From positions 447,841 through 511,840 of the forward strand of contig NZ_FNBL01000001.1 in assembly GCF_900102315.1 (NCBI RefSeq): 64,000 bases of DNA. The letters run 5' to 3'. This document shows, one piece after another, positions 6,690 through 18,741 of this stretch (position 1 is the first letter of the stretch; every line of letters starts with the position of its first letter). The stretch is from Celeribacter baekdonensis. Lineage in GTDB: Bacteria > Pseudomonadota > Alphaproteobacteria > Rhodobacterales > Rhodobacteraceae. The notes below the pieces were generated by a model that did not search any database, was not told where the DNA came from, and saw only the letters and a list, made by a program, of their open reading frames with translations. The translations under genes and the position numbers were made by a program.

Positions 6690-9317
6690 TCACACCGCGC
6701 TACCGTCCGTTTGGATGCCCGGGGTCGGCTCTTTCTTGTCCCAGTCGCGTTTGACGCCGAGCCACAACAGAATGTTGGAGGCGACAAACACCGACGACCA
6801 TGTCCCGACCACGACGCCCAGCGTCATGGCAAACACAAAGCCACGGATCACGTCCCCGCCCAAGACCAAAAGCGCGATGAGCGCCACCAAAGTGGTGCCT
6901 GAGGTCATGATCGTGCGCGACAGGGTTTCGTTGATCGACAGGTTCAACACACCGCCCAGATCAAGTTTCTTATACTTGCGCAGGTTCTCCCGCACCCGGT
7001 CAAACACCACCACGGTATCGTTCAATGAGTAACCGACGATGGTCAAAAGGGCCGCGATGATCGTGAGGTCGAATTGGATGCCCAAAATCGCGAAAATCCC
7101 GATGGTGATCGCCACGTCATGAACCAAGGCCACGACAGCCCCAAGCGCGAATTGCCATTCAAACCGCAACCAGATGTAGAACAACACGGCGACGATGGCG
7201 GCGGCCACGGCCTCGACCGCGGTCCAGATCAATTCTCCCGACACTTTCGGCCCCACGGATTCGACCGAGGGGAAGGTGATCGTTGGATCAACGGTTTTAA
7301 GCGCTTCTTCGACCGTCGTGATGGTTTCCGGCGTGATCGCCTCGACCTCGTCTTGCGCCTGAATGCGGACCATGGCGACATGTTGGTTCTCGGCAAAATT
7401 CGGGTCAAACACTTCGGTGATCGAAATGTCGCCCAGCCCCAGCGTCGACATGGCGCTGCGGTATTCGGCCACATCAACGGCGGATTCGGATTGGGTCCGA
7501 ATGGTGGTGCCGCCTTTGAAATCAATGCCGAAATTCAGCCCGATGGCCAAGAAGGCCACAACAGCGACCACAACCAACGCCGCCGAGAGACCAAAGGTCG
7601 CCTTGGCGCGTTTGAAAAAGTCGATGGTGGTTTCGCCCGGCACCAGTTGGAACCCCTTGAGCGTCCAGCCTTTGCGGTTCTTGCGACCGTACCACCACAC
7701 GACCATGGCGCGGGTCACATAGATCGCGGTGAAGACCGAGGTGATCAGACCCAGAACCAGCGTCACGGCAAAGCCTTTGACCGGGCCGGAGCCCATGACA
7801 AACAGGATCGCGGCGGTGATAAACGTGGTGATGTTGGCGTCAATAATGGCCGAAAGCGCCTTTTCATAGCCAAGCTCAATCGCGCGTCCCACCCCTTTGG
7901 CGGTTTTCAATTCCTCACGAATACGTTCGAAAATCAACACGTTGGCGTCCACCGCCATACCGACGGTCAAGACGATCCCGGCAATGCCCGGCAGCGTCAG
8001 CGTCGCGCCGATGGCGGAGAGAAGACCAAACAACAGCCCGACGTTGATGATCAAAGCGAGGTTGGCGAACAGACCAAACAACCCATAGGACACGCCCATG
8101 AACAAAAGCACGGCGGCAAAGGCGACGACCGTGGCGATGCGTCCGGCGGCAATACTGTCGGCGCCGAGTTCCGGCCCAATGGTGCGTTCTTCCAAAAAGT
8201 TGATCTTGGCCGGAAGCGCACCCGCGCGCAGCAACACCGAAAGATTGGTGCTTTCCTCCACCGTAAACGAGCCGGTGATCTGGCCCGAGCCGCCGCGAAT
8301 GGCATCTTGGATGCGCGGGGCGGAAATCACTTCGTTGTCGAGCACAATGGCGAACAAAGCGCCGACATTGGCCGCCGTGTAATCGCCAAATTTGCGCGCA
8401 CCTGTCGGGTTGAACCGGAACGACACCGCCGGGCGACCGTTTTGGTCAAACACCGGCTGGCTGTCGGTCAACTCGTCGCCGGACACAACGGCGGTGTTTT
8501 CGAGGATGTAATACACACCCGGTTCATTCACAGATGGCGCGATGAAATTGCGCGCGCCGGGGGCCTCATTGGCATTGGTGGTGCGCCCCACGACCGGGTT
8601 AAAGGTCAGTTTCGCGGTGGTGCCGATCAGGGCTTTGAGCTCAGAGGCGGACCCGATGCCCGGCACCTGAATGAGAATGCGGTTTTCACCCTGACGTTGG
8701 ATCGTCGGTTCGCGGGTGCCGACCTCATCCACACGGCGGCGGATGATTTCAAGCGATTGCTGAAGCGTGCGGTCATCCGTGGCGGCTTTTTCGGCTTCTG
8801 ACAACTGAATGGTGATCACGTCGCCCGTGGCGGACACGTCGATGTCATTTTGCCCCGCAGAGGTCAGCGACACCACCGGCGTGCCAAGTTTGCGGACACT
8901 CGCAAGCGCGGTTTCCATGCCGGAAGGTTCGGAAATACGCACGCGGAGCTGGCCCGCAGGCGCGTCAATGCGGCGGATCGTGCCCACCGTGGCGCGCTCA
9001 TCACGCAACGCATCGCGCACATCCGGCCAAAGCGCATCCATCCGCGCGCCGTAGACCTCGGCAACCTCAACTTCGCCCAAAAGATGCGCCCCACCGCGCA
9101 AATCAAGGCCCAGATTGACCAGATTGGACGGCAAAAACGACGGCCAGGCGTCGCGCGCTGCGGCGCGTTCGGGCGTCTCGCCGGATTTTTCAATCGCTGC
9201 AATGGCGTCATTATGGCCTTCGACCCGCGGATAAAAGGCGTTTGGCAGCGCCCCCAAAAGGCCAAGGGCGACGAGCCCCCAGATGACGATCCGTTTCCAA
9301 AGAGGGAGTTGCAGCAT
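6690..9317 (-). CDS. secDF: SecDF, fused accessory subunits of the Sec protein translocase
   Basis: 875 residues: a SecD half (to about residue 530) joined in frame to a SecF half. The N-terminal span MLQLPLWKRIVIWGLVALGL is followed by a large periplasmic region with LGLDLRGGAHLL, the SecD motif, and later by the membrane block GMAVDANVLIFERIREEL. The SecF half has LGLDFKGGTTIR-like GLNFGIDFKGGTTI and YSLNDTVVVFDRVRENL. The two conserved Asp-containing helices are the proton path that drives late protein export. Fused SecDF occurs in Bacillus and several other lineages, and in my recollection is common in Rhodobacterales. Downstream of yajC in the same direction, as in the classical yajC-secD-secF order. 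Confidence 0.95.
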   Translation of the reverse strand: MLQLPLWKRIVIWGLVALGLLGALPNAFYPRVEGHNDAIAAIEKSGETPERAAARDAWPSFLPSNLVNLGLDLRGGAHLLGEVEVAEVYGARMDALWPDVRDALRDERATVGTIRRIDAPAGQLRVRISEPSGMETALASVRKLGTPVVSLTSAGQNDIDVSATGDVITIQLSEAEKAATDDRTLQQSLEIIRRRVDEVGTREPTIQRQGENRILIQVPGIGSASELKALIGTTAKLTFNPVVGRTTNANEAPGARNFIAPSVNEPGVYYILENTAVVSGDELTDSQPVFDQNGRPAVSFRFNPTGARKFGDYTAANVGALFAIVLDNEVISAPRIQDAIRGGSGQITGSFTVEESTNLSVLLRAGALPAKINFLEERTIGPELGADSIAAGRIATVVAFAAVLLFMGVSYGLFGLFANLALIINVGLLFGLLSAIGATLTLPGIAGIVLTVGMAVDANVLIFERIREELKTAKGVGRAIELGYEKALSAIIDANITTFITAAILFVMGSGPVKGFAVTLVLGLITSVFTAIYVTRAMVVWWYGRKNRKGWTLKGFQLVPGETTIDFFKRAKATFGLSAALVVVAVVAFLAIGLNFGIDFKGGTTIRTQSESAVDVAEYRSAMSTLGLGDISITEVFDPNFAENQHVAMVRIQAQDEVEAITPETITTVEEALKTVDPTITFPSVESVGPKVSGELIWTAVEAVAAAIVAVLFYIWLRFEWQFALGAVVALVHDVAITIGIFAILGIQFDLTIIAALLTIVGYSLNDTVVVFDRVRENLRKYKKLDLGGVLNLSINETLSRTIMTSGTTLVALIALLVLGGDVIRGFVFAMTLGVVVGTWSSVFVASNILLWLGVKRDWDKKEPTPGIQTDGSAV

Positions 9318-9392
9318 GTTGGGAGCCTGAGCGATTTGGTCTGAAAAGGGAAAGGCCCGCGCGTGTGCCCGGGCCTTGGATGTTTTTGGGAC

Positions 9393-9716
9393 TTAAGCGG
9401 CCGGTTCGGTTTTTGACACCACGTTGGCCAGCGTGCCTTTTTGAACGCGCACTTTCACGCCCTCGGCAATCTCGACCTCAAGCGTGCCATCTTCGCGCAC
9501 TTTCGCCACTTTGCCCATCAAGCCACCTGCGGTGATCACCTCGTCGCCCCGGCGCACTGCTTCGATCATCGCGCGATGCTCTTTGGCCTTTTTTTGCTGC
9601 GGGCGGATCATCAGGAAATACATGATCGCGAAAATCGCAATCAACGGTGCGAATTGCATGATCGGGTTTGCGGCGGCGCCACCGGCAGCTTGGGCATAGG
9701 CAGGAGATACGAACAT
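9393..9716 (-). CDS. yajC: YajC, small Sec translocase accessory protein
   Basis: 107 residues. A short N-terminal alanine-rich stretch leads into one membrane helix (about 20-38, MQFAPLIAIFAIMYFLMIRP). Then comes the typical cytoplasmic domain QQKKAKEHRAMIEAVRRGDEVITAGGLMGKVAKV, where RPQQK and GDEV(I/V)TxGG are the YajC signature. YajC associates with SecDF in the inner membrane. It is 75 bp upstream of secDF on the same strand. A GC hairpin (9352-9377) lies between the two and could adjust the ratio of products. Confidence 0.94.
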   Translation of the reverse strand: MFVSPAYAQAAGGAAANPIMQFAPLIAIFAIMYFLMIRPQQKKAKEHRAMIEAVRRGDEVITAGGLMGKVAKVREDGTLEVEIAEGVKVRVQKGTLANVVSKTEPAA

Positions 9717-9873
9717 TTGGTCGTCCTTTTGTCTGTCATTAATCTGTCAGAGCGGCCCCTCGCCACCCTTCAAAGTCGCCGCGCACCCTATAGCGGGCCT
9801 TGGACCTTGGCAAGCAATGCCCGCCAGGTTTTACGCGGCTGTCATCGGCATCAAAAACGGCATCAAAAACGGC

Positions 9874-10272
9874 TCACAAAAACCGCCCGCCGCGTTCGAT
9901 CACTTCGATCTTGTAGCCATCCGGGTCGGTGATGAAAAAGAACTTGGCCACGCGGGTGCCCGCAGGCGCGAAATCGACGATCTTGCCGGGGTTCAGCCCC
10001 GCCGCCTCCATCCGCGCATGTTCCTCGGCGAGATCTTTGACCGACACGGCAAAATGGCCGTAGCCATTGCCAAGATCATAAGGCTCGGTGGTGGATTTGT
10101 TGACGGTCAGTTCCAACTCAAAGGCAGACTCGGGGTTTGACAGGTAAATCAGCGCAAACTCCGGGAAGTCCAATTTCTCCGCCACGTCTAACCCAAACGC
10201 CGCCTGATAAAACGCCACCGAGCGCGCTTCCTCTAAGACACGGATGCAGGAATGGATGGCTTTGGCTTGCAT
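9874..10272 (-). CDS. Glyoxalase I / VOC-family protein (lactoylglutathione lyase-like)
   Basis: 132 residues, two beta-alpha-beta-beta-beta modules. Candidate metal ligands are placed as in glyoxalase I: His7 (AIHSCIRV), Glu54 (FELELTVN), His73 (GHFAVSV) and Glu123 (YKIEVIER). The family enzyme isomerises the methylglyoxal-glutathione hemithioacetal to S-lactoylglutathione in the cytoplasm. The pattern fits the Ni-dependent short bacterial GloA class, although sequence alone does not prove the substrate. Monocistronic; about 150 bp separates it from yajC, and the strongly expressed translocase genes read in the same direction. Confidence 0.85.
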   Translation of the reverse strand: MQAKAIHSCIRVLEEARSVAFYQAAFGLDVAEKLDFPEFALIYLSNPESAFELELTVNKSTTEPYDLGNGYGHFAVSVKDLAEEHARMEAAGLNPGKIVDFAPAGTRVAKFFFITDPDGYKIEVIERGGRFL

Positions 10273-10354
10273 GGGTCTCGGTCCTTTGGGCTTTTCATAG
10301 AGGTGGTTTGAGCTTCATATGGGGAGGCCATACCCATTTGCATAGAGCCTTTCG

Positions 10355-11818
10355 ATGACTGATTTTATGAATCGCCTGACCCAGATGTTGTCCACCCCAT
10401 GGGTTCCATGGATCATTTTAGGCGTGATCGCTGTGGGGGTCTTGCTTGGGCAGGTTCAGAAACATGTGCCCGATGATCCGATTGCCCGAATTAAAAAAAC
10501 ATTTGGCGCCGACGACATGCCACATGGTGTAACCGTGGCGATTGTCCTGTTATGGGCCGCGCTTGGTGCAGTGTTGGCGGTGGGGCTTTTGACGCTCTTG
10601 GCCGAAATCGCTTGGGGCACTGTGCGGCCCGAAACACCGGCGGGTGAGAGCGACTTTCGTTTTCTGCTCACCAAGACAACGGCGCTCACGGCGGTGCTGG
10701 GCGGGTTGATCGCCCTGCCCTTTACGGCCTTGCGTCTCAAACACACCGCCACCCAAACCCGCCATGCCGCCGATGTGTTGTTCAATGAAAAACTCAATGA
10801 CGCCAACACCGACCTTCATGCGCGGTATCAAACGACGGAAAAGCAGGAGGACGGCACCTATGTCGACCTCTGGCAAGACGACATCATCCGCCGCAATGGC
10901 GCGATTGATCGGTTGGAAGCCCTGGCCGTGGAAGACCCAAGTTTTGCCCCCCGCATCGCCCGTATTTTATGTGTCTATCTCAGGGAAATGTCTTCTGAAC
11001 ATCGCGCTGAAGAAATGCCCCAAGGCTTGCAAGGCGTAGCAATTCGCGAATGGGCACGGGGCCTTACCGTCAAACGATCCGACATGGAAACCGCCGCACA
11101 GGTGCTGGGACGCTTGCATGATAAAACAGGCGTGTCGCCAGAGAACCTTGCCATTGACCTGAGCGGGGTCAACCTGCAGGCAATGCGGCTGTCCGAGTTG
11201 AACTTTGAGCACGCGACGATGAATGGCGCGACACTGGATGGGGCGAAACTCAATCGGGCGATACTCAATGGGGCGAAACTCAATTGGGCGGCACTCAATC
11301 GGGCGGCACTCAATGGGGCGAAACTCAATGGGGCGGAACTCAATTTTGCGGAACTCAATCGGGCGGAACTCAATTTTGCGGAACTCAATGGAGCGGAACT
11401 CTATGAGGCGGAACTCAATCGGGCGAAACTCTTTGGGGCGAGCCTCATTGGGGCGAAACTAAATCTGGCGAAACTCAATTGGGCGATACTCAATCGGACA
11501 GAACTCAATCGGGCGGCACTCAATTTTGCGGAACTCAATGGGGCGAGCCTCAATGGAGACACAGACCTTACGGCCGTGCATGCAACGGGTGCGGCCCTGA
11601 GGGCTGTCAACTTGAAAGATGTCCCTAAATTGGAACGTCTTGTCACATCCGCTTTCGGTGATGCCTCTGTGATCCTGCCCGACGACATCAAACACTTGGT
11701 CAAAGACACATGGCCAAACACTGTGCTGGATGACAAAGAATACCATGAGGAATGGGACCGTTTCAAAGAAGACCCCAAAGCCTATGCCCCGCAGCAACGC
11801 CGCACACCGCTCGAATAA
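10355..11818 (+). CDS. Membrane-anchored pentapeptide-repeat protein
   Basis: 487 residues. Three hydrophobic segments (about 16-36, 60-87, 110-130) are followed by a charged, probably helical linker with RLKHTATQTRHAADVLFNEKL. A helical region follows (IDRLEALAVEDPSFAPRIARILCVYLREM), and then 22 uninterrupted pentapeptides of consensus L-N-x-A-x (residues 294-403). The C-terminal 80 residues are non-repetitive. Pentapeptide runs fold as a right-handed beta-helix; known roles include gyrase protection and scaffolding, but none can be assigned here. Similar membrane-plus-pentapeptide proteins occur in marine alphaproteobacteria in my recollection. The gene is flanked by an oppositely oriented glyoxalase and by serS. 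Confidence 0.85.
   Translation: MTDFMNRLTQMLSTPWVPWIILGVIAVGVLLGQVQKHVPDDPIARIKKTFGADDMPHGVTVAIVLLWAALGAVLAVGLLTLLAEIAWGTVRPETPAGESDFRFLLTKTTALTAVLGGLIALPFTALRLKHTATQTRHAADVLFNEKLNDANTDLHARYQTTEKQEDGTYVDLWQDDIIRRNGAIDRLEALAVEDPSFAPRIARILCVYLREMSSEHRAEEMPQGLQGVAIREWARGLTVKRSDMETAAQVLGRLHDKTGVSPENLAIDLSGVNLQAMRLSELNFEHATMNGATLDGAKLNRAILNGAKLNWAALNRAALNGAKLNGAELNFAELNRAELNFAELNGAELYEAELNRAKLFGASLIGAKLNLAKLNWAILNRTELNRAALNFAELNGASLNGDTDLTAVHATGAALRAVNLKDVPKLERLVTSAFGDASVILPDDIKHLVKDTWPNTVLDDKEYHEEWDRFKEDPKAYAPQQRRTPLE
11234..11563 (+). repeat. Coding tandem array of 22 near-identical 15-bp units
   Basis: The DNA repeats a unit close to CTCAATSGGGCGRAA (S = G or C), encoding L-N-x-A-x. Units differ mainly at the third codon (Gly, Arg, Trp or Phe) and the fifth. 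Conservation at the nucleotide level exceeds what protein folding needs, so the array is probably young or homogenised and prone to length change by slippage. Confidence 0.9.
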
Positions 11819-11891
11819 CTCGCCGTTGATCCCCCCAGCCCGCTGAGGCATAAGCCTAGCCAAGATCAAATCACTTCTGAGGACCACTCCG

Positions 11892-13184
11892 ATGCATGAC
11901 ATCAAGGCCATTCGCGAAAACCCTGACGCATTTGACGCCGCTTTGGCGCGGCGGGGGCTGTCTGGGGTGTCGTCCGAGGTGCTGGCACTCGACGCGGATC
12001 GGCGTGCTAAAATTGCGGCGGCAGAGGATGCCAAGGCGGAACAGAACAAGGCTTCCAAACTGGTGGGTGCGGCCAAGGCCAAGGGCGATGAGGCCGAATT
12101 TGAGCGTCTGCGCGCGCTTGTGGCCGACAAAAAGGCAGAAATTGCCCGACTGACGGATGAGGCCAAGGACGAGGACGCCCGGCTCACCGACATGCTGGCC
12201 CGCATCCCCAACCTGCCCGCCGCCGACGTGCCCGAGGGCAAGGATGAGAGCGAGAATATCGAGATCAAGCGCTGGGGCAATGTACCCAGCTACGGCTTTG
12301 ATCCGAAAGAACATTACGACATCACAGCCGTCTCCAAAGCGATGGATTTCGAGACCGGAGCCAAGATTTCCGGCGCGCGGTTTGTGGTGCTCAAAGGCGC
12401 TGTGGCGCGCATCCACCGGGCGTTGTCGCAATTCATGCTCGACACCCATGTGGACGAAAACGGCCTGACCGAGATCAACACGCCGGTGATCGTCAAAGAT
12501 GAGGCGATGTATGGCACCGATAAGTTGCCGAAATTCGGCGAGGACAGCTATCAGACCACCAATGGCTGGTGGTTGATCCCGACCTCTGAGGTGCCGCTGA
12601 CCTATTCGGTGGCGAATGATATTTTGGACGAGGCGGCATTGCCGATCCGCATGACCGCGCATTCGCTGTGCTTCCGTTCCGAGGCCGGATCGGCGGGCCG
12701 CGACACGTCGGGCATGTTGCGCCAGCACCAGTTTGAAAAGGTCGAAATGGTCTCGATCACCCATCCCGATGCGAGCGACGCGGAGCAAAAACGCATGTTG
12801 GCCTGTGCCGAGGGCATCCTTGAAAAGCTCGGCGTGCCTTACCGCACGGTCGCGTTGTGCACCGGCGACATGGGCTTTGGCGCGCGCCGCACCTTTGACA
12901 TCGAAGCGTGGTTGCCGGGGCAAAACACCTATCGTGAAATCTCCTCGGTCTCGACCACGGGCGATTTTCAGGCGCGGCGGATGAACGCCCGTTTCAAACC
13001 CGCCGATGGCGGCAAGCCGGAGTTTGTGCATACGCTCAATGGCTCGGGTCTGGCCGTGGGGCGGTGTTTGATTGCGGTGCTGGAAAACGGTCAAAACGCC
13101 GACGGTTCGGTGACGTTACCGGACGTGCTTGCGCCCTATTTGGGCGGCAAATTGACTCTGACCGCAGAGGGTATCTTGGCCTAA
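11892..13184 (+). CDS. serS: Seryl-tRNA synthetase
   Basis: 430 residues, the normal length. The N-terminal coiled-coil arm (about residues 28-100, rich in Ala/Glu/Lys) binds the long variable arm of tRNA-Ser. The class II catalytic core follows, with motif 2 [20 protein letters not shown] and motif 3 [37 protein letters not shown] is the serine-site region. It charges tRNA-Ser, and tRNA-Sec where present. Start [22 protein letters not shown] is the conserved SerS beginning and follows GAGGACC. It is ended by the hairpin at 13218. Confidence 0.97.
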   Translation: MHDIKAIRENPDAFDAALARRGLSGVSSEVLALDADRRAKIAAAEDAKAEQNKASKLVGAAKAKGDEAEFERLRALVADKKAEIARLTDEAKDEDARLTDMLARIPNLPAADVPEGKDESENIEIKRWGNVPSYGFDPKEHYDITAVSKAMDFETGAKISGARFVVLKGAVARIHRALSQFMLDTHVDENGLTEINTPVIVKDEAMYGTDKLPKFGEDSYQTTNGWWLIPTSEVPLTYSVANDILDEAALPIRMTAHSLCFRSEAGSAGRDTSGMLRQHQFEKVEMVSITHPDASDAEQKRMLACAEGILEKLGVPYRTVALCTGDMGFGARRTFDIEAWLPGQNTYREISSVSTTGDFQARRMNARFKPADGGKPEFVHTLNGSGLAVGRCLIAVLENGQNADGSVTLPDVLAPYLGGKLTLTAEGILA

Positions 13185-13217
13185 CGCGTCAACAACACCT
13201 CACATGATCGTCTGACA

Positions 13218-13245
13218 AACGGCGCCCTTTCCGGCGCCGTTTTCT
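13218..13245 (+). terminator. Intrinsic terminator of serS
   Basis: The stem AACGGCGCC (13218-13226) pairs with GGCGCCGTT (13233-13241) across a six-base loop and runs into T residues. Confidence 0.85.
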
Positions 13246-13302
13246 GTCCTATATGGAGAACTGCGCGGCCCGTTCCATGCTTGGCCCATGAAAGGACATC
13301 CC

Positions 13303-14016
13303 ATGCATATGAAAGCCATTTTCGCCTTTGTCAGCGCTCTGGCCTTTGCCCTTTTAGGCCCGCTTTTGGCCCCCGGTTTTGGCGGCTATGACCCCTCGCT
13401 CTTTCCGATCCCACAGGACAATGCGCCGATTGTGCCCGCTGGCTATGCCTTCGCGATTTGGGGAGTGATCTATGCGTGGTTGGTGATTTCCGGCGGGTTC
13501 GGATTGTTCAAACGTGCCGATGCAGAAGACTGGGACCCGATGCGTTGGCCGTTGATTGCCTCGTTGGTGATCGGCACGCCGTGGTTGGCCGTCGCGATGG
13601 TGTCACCGCTTTGGGCCACGGTTTTGATTTTCGCCATGTTGGGTTTGGCCTTGCTGGCGATGGACCGCGCACCGGTGTCGGACCCTCGGTGGGCCCGCGC
13701 GCCGGTGTCGCTCTACGCCGGGTGGTTGACCGCCGCTTCCTTTGCCTCTTTGGGGATTTTGGCCGCCGGTCATGGCGTGATCTTTGGTCAGGTCGGCTGG
13801 GCCCTGATCTGTCTTGTCGGGGCCTTTGTCGTGGCCCTGATCGGCCATAAAATGCGCCAGGATGCGCCGCTCTATCCGCTGGGCACGGCTTGGGCTTTGA
13901 TCGCGATTGTGGTACGCAATTGGGGCACGCATTGGGTCGTGGCCTGTGTGGCCGCTTTCGGGGCGGTGATCCTTTTGATCCTGTCCGCAAACAGTGCGCG
14001 CAGAGTCGTGATTTGA
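13303..14016 (+). CDS. TspO/MBR-related multi-span membrane protein
   Basis: 237 residues, six to seven hydrophobic spans. The segment PAGYAFAIWGVIYAWLVISG resembles the tryptophan-rich sensory protein (TspO/MBR) and lipocalin-like membrane family, in which a P-x-x-x-F/W-x-x-W-x-x-(I/L)Y motif recurs. It is longer than classical TspO (about 160 residues), so it is a distant relative. TspO proteins bind porphyrins or cholesterol; no ligand can be inferred. The start at ATG 13303 is preferred over ATG 13288 because AAAGGA at 13291-13296 then lies six bases ahead of it. The GNAT acetyltransferase gene follows after 19 bp, so both are likely one transcript. Confidence 0.65.
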   Translation: MHMKAIFAFVSALAFALLGPLLAPGFGGYDPSLFPIPQDNAPIVPAGYAFAIWGVIYAWLVISGGFGLFKRADAEDWDPMRWPLIASLVIGTPWLAVAMVSPLWATVLIFAMLGLALLAMDRAPVSDPRWARAPVSLYAGWLTAASFASLGILAAGHGVIFGQVGWALICLVGAFVVALIGHKMRQDAPLYPLGTAWALIAIVVRNWGTHWVVACVAAFGAVILLILSANSARRVVI

Positions 14017-14035
14017 GCCGGAGCCGGAAAGACCT

Positions 14036-14662
14036 ATGTCCAAACCATCAGCCTATATCGCCCAACATGGGTTTCCCAAAGATCAACGCGCCACAGTCGC
14101 CGCCCTGTTTTGGGAGGCGTTCAAGGCCAAGTTAGGTCTGTTGATGCGACCAGAAGAGACGGCACTGCAATTCCTCACTCAGGTGGCCGATCCGTCACAT
14201 GCCCTGAGTGTTCTGGACGACGAGGGCACGCTTTTGGGCGTCGCGGGGTTTAAGACCGACACGGGCAGCTTTGTCGGTGGCGGGCTGTCGGATCTGGCAC
14301 AGGCCTATGGCTGGCTTGGGGCGCTTTGGCGCGCTGTCGGCCTCTCACTTTTGGAGCGCGACCTACAGCCCGGCGTATTGACCATGGACGGTATCTTTGT
14401 CGCCCCGCACGCGCGTGGATTGGGCATTGGCACCACGCTTTTGCAAGCGATCAAAACCGAAGCGGCGGCACAGGGCTGCCATGCGGTCCGCCTTGATGTG
14501 ATCGACATCAATCCCCGCGCCCGTGCGCTTTATGAACGTGAGGGGTTTGTCGCGCAAAAGACCAAACAGATTGGGCCGCTGCGTCATCTGTTTGGGTTTC
14601 AAACTGCGACTGAGATGCGGTTTGCTCTTAGCCCCGTTGCGGATACGGCGCGCCCCCAATGA
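14036..14662 (+). CDS. GNAT-family N-acetyltransferase
   Basis: 208 residues with a complete GNAT fold. Motif A is GIFVAPHARGLGIGTTLLQAI (RGLGIG supplies the acetyl-CoA pyrophosphate loop, about residues 120-140). Motif B is VRLDVIDINPRARALYEREGFV, typical of amino-acid or small-molecule acetyltransferases. The N-terminal 100 residues are family-specific, with a DALSVLDDEGTLLGVAGFK-like beta region. Substrate unknown. It lies 19 bp after the TspO-like gene and converges on the Nudix gene. Confidence 0.85.
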   Translation: MSKPSAYIAQHGFPKDQRATVAALFWEAFKAKLGLLMRPEETALQFLTQVADPSHALSVLDDEGTLLGVAGFKTDTGSFVGGGLSDLAQAYGWLGALWRAVGLSLLERDLQPGVLTMDGIFVAPHARGLGIGTTLLQAIKTEAAAQGCHAVRLDVIDINPRARALYEREGFVAQKTKQIGPLRHLFGFQTATEMRFALSPVADTARPQ

Positions 14663-14729
14663 GCGGGCCAGCGTGGCCCCATGTTCGCAGACCATCTGTG
14701 CCATCCTCAGTCGCCTCGCCTGACCCCTT

Positions 14730-15152
14730 TCAGGTCTGTTTCAACGCCTGTTGTGCCACGTCCATGACGTGATCCGAAAGCGACAGATTCACCATATCTG
14801 CATCGCTGACCCAAGCCGCCTCCATCGCATCGTCATCGGCCACCGCCACCCCGGATTTATAGGCACAGGCCACGGCGACCAAAAGGAAATGGTGCATCAC
14901 CTCGGAGCCATCGCGATCAATCAATTCAACATGCCCGATCACCTCGCCCGCCGTGGCCGTCACGCCGGTCTCCTCATGGAGTTCGCGCGCGGCGGCTTCG
15001 GCCAAACTCTCGCCAAGCTCGACATGCCCGCCGGGAAAACCCCAAAGCCCGGCGTCCGGCGGGTTGCGGCGCTGCACCAAAAGGAATTTCCCTTCATGCA
15101 GACAGACCGCCAGCACCGCGAGTTTCGGGATTTGAGGTGCGCTTTGGCTCAT
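14730..15152 (-). CDS. Nudix hydrolase, MutT-like
   Basis: 140 residues. A complete Nudix box GX5EX7REUXEEXGU occupies residues 42-64 (GHVELGE ... RELHEETGV), preceded by the RRNPPDAGLWGFPGG segment typical of the NUDT15/ADP-ribose pyrophosphatase-like group. Such enzymes hydrolyse nucleoside diphosphates linked to another moiety, in a Mg-dependent reaction. The start at 15152 lies 4 bp after the uvrA stop, so the two genes form an operon, which may point to nucleotide-pool sanitation beside excision repair (inference). An upstream in-frame extension into uvrA was rejected. Confidence 0.9.
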   Translation of the reverse strand: MSQSAPQIPKLAVLAVCLHEGKFLLVQRRNPPDAGLWGFPGGHVELGESLAEAAARELHEETGVTATAGEVIGHVELIDRDGSEVMHHFLLVAVACAYKSGVAVADDDAMEAAWVSDADMVNLSLSDHVMDVAQQALKQT

Positions 15153-15156
15153 CAAG

Positions 15157-18051
<2,895 letters not shown>

Positions 18052-18307
18052 AGCCCACTTGCCCTCTGTCCACACCCGATCTGACCGAGATCTTTGCCCC
18101 GGCGCAGCCGCTCCCCATATCTAGGCGAGCGTGGCCTATGTTCCAATAGGAAAATAAGAACGTAACAAGAACTTTTGCCGTGCGTGCTGTTTTTTCCACC
18201 ATCGGCACGCCCGAACAGGGCTTTGGTGATTTCATCACAGACACACGCTTGCCCTCAGGCCTAGAAGCAGCGCAAAGACATGCAACAGATTGCAAAGGTG
18301 GAATGAA

Positions 18308-18667
18308 ATGTTTGGACTGTTTGGCGGTGGGCCGAAAATTTCTGTGGATGCGGTCAAAGCGGGTCTGAAACAGGGCACGATGATCTTGGTCGATGTGCGC
18401 GACAAGCAAGAGTTGCACATGACGGGCACGGCCAAGGGCGCAATCCATGTGCCGCTGACGGTGATTGCGGCGAAATGTGATCCGCGTTCGCCCGACTGCC
18501 TGCCCGCGTTCAAAGACACGAAACTCACCAAGGTGCTGTACTGCGCCTCCGGTGCGCGTTCCTCAAATGCGGCCTCCCTGTTGAAACGGTTGGGCCATGA
18601 GGATGTGCAAAACCTTGGCGGGCTGCACAATTGGGTTGCCGGTGGTGGTGAGGTTGTAAACGTCTAA
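18308..18667 (+). CDS. Rhodanese-domain protein
   Basis: 119 residues, one rhodanese domain with the active-site loop CASGARSS (Cys79) and the DVRDKQELHMTGTAKGAIHVPL start typical of single-domain sulfurtransferases. It has no signal peptide, so a cytoplasmic sulfur carrier or thiosulfate:acceptor sulfurtransferase is likely. ATG 18308 was chosen because AAGGTGG precedes it; an in-frame TTG at 18290 has no such site. Isolated between uvrA (divergent) and a LysR gene (convergent), and terminated by the hairpin at 18697. Confidence 0.88.
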   Translation: MFGLFGGGPKISVDAVKAGLKQGTMILVDVRDKQELHMTGTAKGAIHVPLTVIAAKCDPRSPDCLPAFKDTKLTKVLYCASGARSSNAASLLKRLGHEDVQNLGGLHNWVAGGGEVVNV

Positions 18668-18696
18668 GACGCTTTCACCTCGCGTAAAACACACAA

Positions 18697-18721
18697 AAGG
18701 CGGCCATTTGGCCGCCCTTTA
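18697..18721. terminator. Terminator hairpin between convergent rhodanese and LysR genes
   Basis: The stem GGCGGCC (18699-18705) and GGCCGCC (18710-18716) has an ATTT loop, with A residues before and T residues after, so it can serve both strands. Confidence 0.75.
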
Positions 18722-18741
18722 TCAGTCTGACATTGAACGGA

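Noticed and set aside
7074-8801. Long plus-strand frame of 575 codons opposite secDF
   Set aside because: It is the antisense shadow of a conserved gene in G+C-rich DNA; its product is Arg/His/Gly-rich, without a domain or a ribosome-binding site.
9352-9377. Hairpin between yajC and secDF as a full terminator
   Set aside because: The stem is good, but no T run follows and the two genes are normally co-transcribed; at most a partial attenuator.
11223-11462. Out-of-frame reading frame in the pentapeptide array with repeated RNSIGRNS units
   Set aside because: It follows from the 15-bp DNA repeat, which is open in more than one frame; the L-N-x-A-x frame is the true one.
11234-11563. CRISPR-like regular repeats
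   Set aside because: The 15-bp units are contiguous and code for pentapeptides; there are no spacers.
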